Part shown: piece after piece, positions 27,346 to 33,719 of the stretch
How positions within the stretch are numbered: the stretch's first letter is position 1
Layout: each line of letters begins with the position of its first letter
Source of the DNA: Deltaproteobacteria bacterium
GTDB taxonomy: Bacteria > Desulfobacterota > Deferrimicrobia > Deferrimicrobiales > Deferrimicrobiaceae
Assembly: GCA_016219515.1 (NCBI GenBank)
Contig: JACRMU010000075.1
Location: 1-33,719 of the forward strand
Direction: 5' to 3'
DNA: 33,719 nt
Notes under the pieces: generated by a model
The model's input: only the letters and a program-made list of their open reading frames with translations
Told to the model about the DNA's origin: nothing
The model's database searches: none
Position numbers and translations under genes: made by a program

Positions 27346-28284
27346 CTGTTCCCCCCCATCCACCCGGATCTGAGGTTTCACAACTACGCCTCGTTCCTTC
27401 GACGGCGCCTGGGCGGCCCGGTGGCAAGGATCAGCGTGGCGGCGGGGTTCACTTGTCCGAACCGCGACGGCACGAAGGGGACCGGCGGCTGCATCTACTG
27501 CAACAACGAGTCCTTTACGGAAGGCGTCCTCTTCCCGGGCCGGCCCGTGGAGGAGCAGGTCCGCGGGACGATCGCCTCCAGCGGACGGCTCAAGGCGTTC
27601 CGCCGCCTGCTCGTCTATTTCCAGCCGTACACCAACAGCTACGCGCCGCCGGAGGAACTCGAGCGGACCTACCGCGCGGCGTTCTGCCATCCCGACGTGG
27701 TCGGCATCGTGGTGGGGACCCGGCCGGACTGCCTGGGGCCGTCGGTCGTGGACGTCCTCGGAGCGATCGCGCGGGAACGGTACGTCTCCGTCGAAATCGG
27801 CCTCCAGTCGATCTCCGAGGACGTTCTTGCGGGGATCAACCGAAGACACACGGTGGGGGAGTTCACGGAGGCGGCTGCGGCCGTGCGGCGGCGGGGGATC
27901 GACGTCGCCGCCCACCTCATCTACGGCCTTCCGGGGGACACCAGGGAGAATTTCGTGTCGGCGGCGGAGTTCCTCTCCGGGCTGGGGGTCCAGGGGGTGA
28001 AGCTGCATCACCTCCACGTCGTGGCCGGAAGCGGGCTGGAAGGCCCCTGGAGGAAGGGGGAAGTCCGTGCGCCCGAATATGCGGAGTACGTATCCGCCTG
28101 CGCGGACTTTCTGGAGCGGCTGAGCCCGGAGATCGCCGTGCTCCGCCTGATGGGAACGGCCCCCCGGGAGATGCTGCTGGCCCCGCTGTGGAGCAAGGGG
28201 AGCCGGGAGATGTCGCATGACGTGGCCGCCGAGCTGGAACGGCGGGGGACCTGGCAGGGATCGCTGCGGAAGGAGAAGCCATGA
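27346..28284 (+). CDS. Radical SAM protein, YhcC/TIGR01212-like; start uncertain
   Basis: AGFTCPNRDGTKGTGGCIYCNN; coding-like RFHNYASFLRRRLGGP lies upstream of the first canonical start (GTG 27421), so 27346 (CTG) is only a candidate. Confidence 0.8.
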   Translation: MFPPIHPDLRFHNYASFLRRRLGGPVARISVAAGFTCPNRDGTKGTGGCIYCNNESFTEGVLFPGRPVEEQVRGTIASSGRLKAFRRLLVYFQPYTNSYAPPEELERTYRAAFCHPDVVGIVVGTRPDCLGPSVVDVLGAIARERYVSVEIGLQSISEDVLAGINRRHTVGEFTEAAAAVRRRGIDVAAHLIYGLPGDTRENFVSAAEFLSGLGVQGVKLHHLHVVAGSGLEGPWRKGEVRAPEYAEYVSACADFLERLSPEIAVLRLMGTAPREMLLAPLWSKGSREMSHDVAAELERRGTWQGSLRKEKP

Positions 28285-28787
28285 GCGCCACGGAGAAGGA
28301 GTACCTTCCCCATTCCTCGGGATGCTTCCTGTGCGGGGACGAGAACGACTGCGGCGTCCGCCTGAAGTTCTTCGTGGAGGGAGACGCGGTGTGCGCCCGG
28401 ATCACGCTCCCCCGGCACGTCAACGGGTACAAAAACGTGGCCCACGGCGGCGTCCTGGCGGCCCTCCTCGACGAGTCGATGGGCTGGGCGGCGACGGTGT
28501 TCGGGGGATCGCAGCGAATGTATCTCACCGGCGAGCTCACCGTGAAATACCTCGCGCCGGTCCCCGTCGGGAAGGAAATCGTGATCCGCAGCCGCCTGGT
28601 CCGGGACGCGGGCCGGATCGCCTTCAGCGAGGGGGAGCTTTCCTGCGGCGGGGAGGTCCGGGTCCGCGCGAATGGCAAGTTCCTCCCGATGAGCCGGGAG
28701 GCGACGGCGGAGGTAGTCCCTTACCTGAAGTTCGAACGGTGCCGTAAATTCCGCACGCTGTTCCAGGGCGATAAGGAGGCGAGATGA
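28281..28787 (+). CDS. Hotdog-fold thioesterase (PaaI-like)
   Basis: CFLCGDENDCGVRLKFFVEGD, NVAHGGVLAALLDESMGWAA, GELTVKYLAPVPVG. Confidence 0.85.
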   Translation: MSATEKEYLPHSSGCFLCGDENDCGVRLKFFVEGDAVCARITLPRHVNGYKNVAHGGVLAALLDESMGWAATVFGGSQRMYLTGELTVKYLAPVPVGKEIVIRSRLVRDAGRIAFSEGELSCGGEVRVRANGKFLPMSREATAEVVPYLKFERCRKFRTLFQGDKEAR

Positions 28788-29605
28788 AACGCGTGCTGGG
28801 GATTATCGGCTCCCCGCGCAAGATGGGGAACTGCGAGTTGACGGTGAAGGAGATCGCGGCCCGGCTGCCGGAGCCGGCGGAGCTTTCGATGGTCCGGCTC
28901 GTGGAGAAGGACATTCGGCCCTGCAAGGCGTGCTACCGGTGCCTCATGGGGGATTGCCCGATCCAGGACGATTTCGGGATGGTGCTCGACGCGATCGCCT
29001 CCGCCGACGGCGTGATCGTCGCGGCCCCCGTTTACCTGCTGGGGGCGCACTCCTCCCTCCAGAGGTTCCTGGACCGGGGACTGCAGTTCTGGAAGCGGCT
29101 GGACGATCTCACGGGCAAGCCGGCGGTCGGAGTCGCGCTTGCAGGCGTCATGGACGGGGAAGGGGCGTCGCTGCTGGGGGTGGAAAACTTCCTCCGCGCG
29201 ATGGGGATGGCGGTCAAGGGCCGCGCGGTGATCCACGCCGCCCTGCCGGGGGAGGCGCTTCTTTCGGAAGAAGGGAGGGCCGCGGCCGCACGGCTGGCGA
29301 ACGCCCTCTTTTCCCAGGAATCTCCCCCCGCCGAAAGCCCCTCCTGCACCGAATGCGGAGGGACCTATTTCGAGTTCCGCGGGGGCGGGCGCGTCTTCTG
29401 CCTCCTGTGCGGATCCGGCGGGACCGTTTCTTCGGACGGGGAGGGGATTCGCCTTTCGACCAAGCCGCCCGCGCACTCCTGGCGCGGTCCGGCGGCCAGG
29501 AAGGCGCATGGGGAATGGCTGATCGGGATGAAGGAGAAATATCTCCGCGAACGGGAGCGGCTGAAGGAAGTCGCCCGCGGCTACGCGGGAGGGAATTTCA
29601 TCTGA
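28784..29605 (+). CDS. NADPH-dependent FMN reductase/flavodoxin-like protein with C-terminal zinc ribbon
   Basis: VLGIIGSPRKMGNCELTVKEI, CKACYRCLMGDCPIQDDF, APVYLLGAHSSLQRFLDR; C-terminal CTECGG...CLLCGS. Confidence 0.85.
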   Translation: MKRVLGIIGSPRKMGNCELTVKEIAARLPEPAELSMVRLVEKDIRPCKACYRCLMGDCPIQDDFGMVLDAIASADGVIVAAPVYLLGAHSSLQRFLDRGLQFWKRLDDLTGKPAVGVALAGVMDGEGASLLGVENFLRAMGMAVKGRAVIHAALPGEALLSEEGRAAAARLANALFSQESPPAESPSCTECGGTYFEFRGGGRVFCLLCGSGGTVSSDGEGIRLSTKPPAHSWRGPAARKAHGEWLIGMKEKYLRERERLKEVARGYAGGNFI

Positions 29606-30680
29606 CGCGGATCCGCACCGTGTAAAGGACCGTTCCCGGCGAAGGTCCGGCGGGGAGATCGGTCCATCCGGCGACTCCTCCCGGCGGAATCGTTCCCAGC
29701 TTTCGCATCTCGAAGAGGAAGCGTTCCGCGGAATCCGCCGGAAGCTGAACGCGCACGGCTTCCGGGTAAGGCCTTTTCTCCGCAAGGTCGGCGGGCCCCG
29801 TCCCCGGCTCGCGGACGACGCTCCCGCGTAGCCCCTGCGCGACTTCGGCGATCCGTTCCTCCAGCCCCGGGCGATCCGCGGCCCCCACTTCCAGCGTCAC
29901 CTCGCGGCCGTACGGAAGCGGTCGCAGGAGCCTCGATGGGGGCGCGGCGAGCAGCCGCTGCGGTGCGCCCATCCCCGCGCTCTCCGCCGGGGGAGAAACC
30001 GGCTCGATCCTTTCGGCGGAGGTGCTCGCCCGCTGCACCGGCACGGCCGGGAGGGCGGATTGCGGTTGCGACGGAACGGAAGGAGAGGAAGCGGCGGCCA
30101 CCGGGCCGGAGACGGGCGCGGCCCGCGGCTCATACCTCCTCGACTCGACGGTTCCCCGCAAGCCCGCTTCCCCGTCGTCCCGCCTTGCGACGCGCCCGCC
30201 GGGGCCTGCTTTCGGCGCCGCCGCGGTTCGAGGAGGAGCCATCTTCTCCCGGGCCGGCGGGGATTCCGGCCGGGTGGCCTTTTCCGCGCCGGGTGCCGCC
30301 GCTTCCATCCGAGGGGCCGGCGGGGGAGGGGCGATCGGCGTCGGTTCCTTCTTCTGGACCCCGTAGACCAGCAGGAAGAGAAGGATCGCCGCGGCCGCCT
30401 CGATGGGAATCTTTACGTGGGCGGGTAGGAAAAGCTTTTTCCACAACGGTTTCGCGGGCGATTCCCCCCCCGTTTCCCGCAGGATTCTCTCCAGCAGCTC
30501 CGGAGGGGCTTGCACCGGCGGGAGGTCCCTGAGCAGCCGGAGGGTGTTCTCCAGTCCCTCAGCAACTTCAGCGCATTTCCGACATTCCCGCAAGTGACCG
30601 GAGACGGCGGCATGCCCGCTTTCCGGGAGGGAGCCGTCCCGATAATCGGAGAGAAGGCCTTGTATCCGTTCGCATTCCAT
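29598..30680 (-). CDS. Anti-sigma factor with zinc-finger (ZAS) N-terminus and TM
   Basis: HLRECRKC motif, TM IEAAAAILLFLLVYGV, gene order directly after the ECF sigma factor. Confidence 0.8.
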   Translation of the reverse strand: MECERIQGLLSDYRDGSLPESGHAAVSGHLRECRKCAEVAEGLENTLRLLRDLPPVQAPPELLERILRETGGESPAKPLWKKLFLPAHVKIPIEAAAAILLFLLVYGVQKKEPTPIAPPPPAPRMEAAAPGAEKATRPESPPAREKMAPPRTAAAPKAGPGGRVARRDDGEAGLRGTVESRRYEPRAAPVSGPVAAASSPSVPSQPQSALPAVPVQRASTSAERIEPVSPPAESAGMGAPQRLLAAPPSRLLRPLPYGREVTLEVGAADRPGLEERIAEVAQGLRGSVVREPGTGPADLAEKRPYPEAVRVQLPADSAERFLFEMRKLGTIPPGGVAGWTDLPAGPSPGTVLYTVRIRVR

Positions 30681-30693
30681 CGCGTCGTTTCCT

Positions 30694-31302
30694 TCAGACC
30701 ACCGGCGCCAGGATCTTCCGAAGCGTCATCCGCGCCCGATGAATTCTCGATTTCACGGTCCCCAGGGGGATTTCCGCCATCGCGGCGATTTCCTCGTTGG
30801 TGAACCCCTCGACATCCGAGAGGAGAAGGATCCAGCGGGAATCCGGGTCGAGGCGTGCAAGCGCCTCCGCGAGGATCCTCCCCAGCTCACGGTTCTCGAC
30901 GACCCGGTCCGGGCGGATCTCCTCGGGAGCCGGCGGCTGGAAGGGCGGAGCGTCCCCGTCCTGCGTCTCCGATTCGAAGATCCTGACTTCGCGCGCGGCG
31001 CGGGTTGTCCTTTGCCGGATGCGGTTCAGGCACCGGTTGGCCGCGATCTTGAGCAGCCACGTGGAAAGCCGGGCCTCTTCCCGGAAACCGTCGAGGTTCC
31101 TGTATGCGGAGAGGAACACTTCCTGGGCGACATCCATGGCTTCCTCCCGGTCGGAAAGCATCCGGGCGCAAAATGCGTACACGCGGTCCTGATGCGCCCG
31201 GACAATGCCGTCGAACGCCCCCGGCTTCCCCTGGCGGAACGCCTCCAGGAGAAGGTCCACCGGCCTGCCGTTTTCTCCCCCCGAATCCACCCGTTTTTCC
31301 AA
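30694..31302 (-). CDS. RNA polymerase ECF-type sigma factor
   Basis: IVRAHQDRVYAFCARMLSDREEAMDVAQEVFLSAYRNLDGF, LLSDVEGFTNEEIAAMAEIPLGTVKSRIHRAR. Confidence 0.92.
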   Translation of the reverse strand: MEKRVDSGGENGRPVDLLLEAFRQGKPGAFDGIVRAHQDRVYAFCARMLSDREEAMDVAQEVFLSAYRNLDGFREEARLSTWLLKIAANRCLNRIRQRTTRAAREVRIFESETQDGDAPPFQPPAPEEIRPDRVVENRELGRILAEALARLDPDSRWILLLSDVEGFTNEEIAAMAEIPLGTVKSRIHRARMTLRKILAPVV

Positions 31303-31308
31303 GGTTAT

Positions 31309-31334
31309 GACATCCGCGGGCCGGTTTCGGTTCC
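31309..31334 (-). promoter_or_regulatory. Possible ECF-type autoregulatory promoter
   Basis: Minus strand GGAACC-N17-GTCATAA just upstream of the sigma factor; close to the GGAAC/GTC pattern of ECF promoters. Confidence 0.35.
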
Positions 31335-31478
31335 TGCCGGGCCGCAGGTTTCATTGTACTTCACGGATGGTTGCGGCGGCGGGGGAGTTTACGGTATTTT
31401 ATTCATGTGCAGGTGGAACGATGCATTCTCCTGCAGTATCTAACACAGTATCCGACGATAGCGAAGCGGAGGTGAAGA

Positions 31479-31880
31479 TTGGGCGGCCAGATGCTGCTCT
31501 TCACGGCTCTTTCCGTCGCGGCCATTGCGCTTGCGGTGGTGCTGGCGATGACGCTCTGGCGGCTCCGGAAGACGATCGACCTCATGGAGCGCCGGGTGGA
31601 CGAGGCGATCCGGCAGTTCGAGATGACCGCCGAGGACCTCCGCAAGACCAACGCGGTGGTGCGGGACATCCTCCAGCACGCCGAGAAGAGCGCGGCGAAC
31701 GTGGCGCACGTGACGGAAGGGGTCCGGGGGTTCCGGAAAACGCTGGATGCGGCCACTTCGGTCCTGCAGTTCGCGGTCGTTCCCGTCCTCGGCAACGTCG
31801 CCGGCGGTTTGGCGGGGGTCAAGGCCGCAGTGTCGCATGTTGTGAACAGATTCGTTCGAAAGGAGAGCGACCATGTGTGA
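31479..31880 (+). CDS. DUF948-like membrane protein
   Basis: N-terminal TM, coiled-coil RKTIDLMERRVDEAIRQFEMTAEDLRKTNAVVRDILQHAEK; followed by a YtxH gene. Confidence 0.75.
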   Translation: MGGQMLLFTALSVAAIALAVVLAMTLWRLRKTIDLMERRVDEAIRQFEMTAEDLRKTNAVVRDILQHAEKSAANVAHVTEGVRGFRKTLDAATSVLQFAVVPVLGNVAGGLAGVKAAVSHVVNRFVRKESDHV

Positions 31881-32163
31881 AGAAAAGGGCTGTTCGGGCG
31901 GCGTGCTGATGGCGTTCCTGGCGGGTGGCCTGATCGGCGCCGGCCTGGCCCTGCTCTATGCCCCCGTTTCCGGCAAGGAGGCGCGGGACAAGATCGGCGA
32001 CTTCGCGGGGGACCTCAGGAAGAAAACGGAGGGCTGGACCGGCGACCTGAAGCAGAAGGTGGAGTCCTTCATCGAGGAGGAGAAGGCGGTCGTCAAGGCC
32101 GCCTACGACGCCGGCCGCGATGCGATGGCCAAGGAAAAGGCGAAGTTCGAAACCCCGCAGTAG
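31873..32163 (+). CDS. YtxH domain-containing protein
   Basis: LMAFLAGGLIGAGLALLYAPVSGKEARDKIGDFAGDLRKKTEGW. Confidence 0.88.
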   Translation: MCEEKGCSGGVLMAFLAGGLIGAGLALLYAPVSGKEARDKIGDFAGDLRKKTEGWTGDLKQKVESFIEEEKAVVKAAYDAGRDAMAKEKAKFETPQ

Positions 32164-32247
32164 CGTGCTGCACGGCCGCGGCGGGCAGGGGATTCCGCGC
32201 TCCTCCCGCCGCGGCCGTTTTCTCCCCGGTTTCCCTGTGCGCGTTCT

Positions 32248-32817
32248 TTAGAAATTTTCCTCCGAAGGGACGAACCATCCCTGCGGGTGGGCGCAGACGG
32301 GGCATTTCAACGGGGCCTCCGCGGACTCGTGGATGTGCCCGCACTTCAGGCATTTCCAGCGCACGGGCCGCTCGCGCTTGAAGAGGGTTCCGTCCTGGAC
32401 CCTCGAAAGGAGCGCCAGGTACCGCTTCTCGTGGTGCGCCTCCACCCTGGCGACATTCCGGAAAGTGGCCGCGGGGGCTTTGAACCCCTCCTCCTCCGCG
32501 GTCTTGCCGAAGGCGGGATAGAGGCTGGACCACTCCTCGTGCTCGCCGGCCGCCGCGGCGGCCAGGTTTTCGGCGGTGTTGCCGATCCGGGTCGGGTAGG
32601 AGGCGGTGATCTCCACGTCGTTTCCTTCAAGATGGAGGAAGTAGAGGTGGGCGTGCTTCTTTTCGTTGTCCGCGGTCTCCAGGAAGATATTTGCGATCCC
32701 CTCGAATCCTTCCTTGGAGGCGATCCCCGCGTAGAAGGTGTAGCGGTTGCGGGCCTGCGATTCCCCGGCGAACGACGCCAGGAGGTTCTTTTCCGTCTTC
32801 GATCCTTTCCGTCCCAT
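32248..32817 (-). CDS. Rubrerythrin
   Basis: [57 protein letters not shown]-terminal rubredoxin [29 protein letters not shown]. Confidence 0.95.
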   Translation of the reverse strand: MGRKGSKTEKNLLASFAGESQARNRYTFYAGIASKEGFEGIANIFLETADNEKKHAHLYFLHLEGNDVEITASYPTRIGNTAENLAAAAAGEHEEWSSLYPAFGKTAEEEGFKAPAATFRNVARVEAHHEKRYLALLSRVQDGTLFKRERPVRWKCLKCGHIHESAEAPLKCPVCAHPQGWFVPSEENF

Positions 32818-32879
32818 GAATCCTCCGGTGGTGATGGGGTTCCGGTTGCGGCGGCTGCCGGGAACCGGCTGCCCCTGAA

Positions 32880-32885
32880 ATTATA
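32880..32885 (-). promoter_or_regulatory. Candidate -10 element (TATAAT) for rubrerythrin
   Basis: Minus strand GCGGTATAATTTC about 60 nt upstream of the start; no clear -35. Confidence 0.35.
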
Positions 32886-32935
32886 CCGCATGCCTTCCGA
32901 CGAAAACGACGGGAGTTCCCTCCCCCGCGGATGCG

Positions 32936-33719
32936 CTACGCGGTTTCCCCCCTCGCAAGCCGGAGAAGGGCGGTCAGGGCGAAGAACCCCGAGGCGAAGA
33001 GGACGATCGTGGCGCCCGTGGCCGTGTCGAGATAGTAGGAAGCGGCGATCCCCGCGAACCCGGAGGCCAGGGAGATCGCAATCGCAGTCCAGAACGCCGC
33101 CGCCGCCGTCCTTGCCGTGTTGCGCGCCGCCGCCGCGGGGACCACGAGGAGCGCGGTGACCAGCAGGATCCCCACCGCTCGAATGGCCGTCGTCACGACC
33201 AGCGCGACGGCGAGGGAGAAGGAGATCTCGAGCGCCCGGCCCCGGACGCCGAGGCTGCGGGCGAACCCTTCGTGGACTCCCAGGAGCAGGATCCGGTTGA
33301 ACGTGAAAAACAGGTAGACCGCCACGGCCAGGAAGAGCACGGCCATCCAGGCGACCTCCGCCGCGGAGATCGCCAGCAGATCCCCGTACAGGTATGCCTG
33401 CAGGTTCCGGGTCAGTCCCTTCTGCGCGCTGATCACGGCGATCCCCAACGCGATGACCGTGGAGAAGAATACCCCGATGACCGTGTCCGGGGAGAGTCCG
33501 GTGCGTCCCTTGACGAGCGTGATCGCCCAGGCGACGAACAGTCCGAACGCGACCATCGTGAGGAGAGGATGGATCCCCAGGAGGACCCCCAGCGCCACGC
33601 CGGTGAACGCCGAGTGCCCGACGGCGTCCGAGAAGAAGGCCATCGGGAACTGGACCAGCGGCACCCCCACGGCGGCGTCGGCGGGAGCGACGAAAAGCAC
33701 GGCGAGGAGGGCGCGCTTC
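32936..33719 (-). CDS. Metal ABC transporter permease (ABC-3/ZnuB-like), 5' end beyond window
   Basis: FPMAFFSDAVGHSAFTGVALGVLLGIHPLL, multiple TM segments, GVHEGFARSLGVRGRALEISFSLAVALVVTTAIRAVGILLVTALLVVPAAAARNTAR; frame open to the window end. Confidence 0.88.
   Translation of the reverse strand, partial: KRALLAVLFVAPADAAVGVPLVQFPMAFFSDAVGHSAFTGVALGVLLGIHPLLTMVAFGLFVAWAITLVKGRTGLSPDTVIGVFFSTVIALGIAVISAQKGLTRNLQAYLYGDLLAISAAEVAWMAVLFLAVAVYLFFTFNRILLLGVHEGFARSLGVRGRALEISFSLAVALVVTTAIRAVGILLVTALLVVPAAAARNTARTAAAAFWTAIAISLASGFAGIAASYYLDTATGATIVLFASGFFALTALLRLARGETA

Noticed and set aside
32830-32880. Hairpin (ccggtt...aaccgg) in the rubrerythrin leader
   Set aside because: GC-rich background makes short palindromes common; no conservation evidence available.

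Overview
This is a GC-rich bacterial chromosomal window. Gene content (LPS heptosyltransferases, CxxCH cytochromes, PA2778/PA2779-type genes) suggests a Geobacter-like or Desulfobacterota-type organism, but that assignment is inference. It starts with three minus-strand tRNA-Ser genes (GGA, GCU, UGA anticodons) and tRNA-Ser-derived fragments. A long LPS/surface-glycan block follows (~0.68-16.4 kb): a DegT aminotransferase, waaF/waaC-like heptosyltransferases, several glycosyltransferases, a WecB-like epimerase, four poorly characterised lower-GC genes, then FkbM, GNAT and a third GT9 gene on the minus strand. After an enoyl-CoA hydratase, a zinc-ribbon protein and a GNAT gene comes the most interesting region (18.6-24.0 kb). 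It holds a duplicated three-gene cassette, CxxCH cytochrome c + two-TM HAMP-like protein A + two-TM HAMP-like protein B, with stop/start overlaps, on either side of an APC-type permease. In the first copy a 61-bp tandem duplication frameshifts the cytochrome, removes its fourth heme motif and fuses it in frame to the downstream membrane gene. Next come tandem PA2779-like small proteins, a PA2778-like C39 peptidase and a separate TPR lipoprotein. The rest is moaA, a YhcC-like radical SAM gene with no canonical start at the expected place, a thioesterase, an NADPH-dependent FMN reductase-like protein, an ECF sigma/anti-sigma pair, DUF948 and YtxH proteins, rubrerythrin and a partial ABC-3 metal permease. 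All calls come from reading the sequence and supplied translations; no database search was run.
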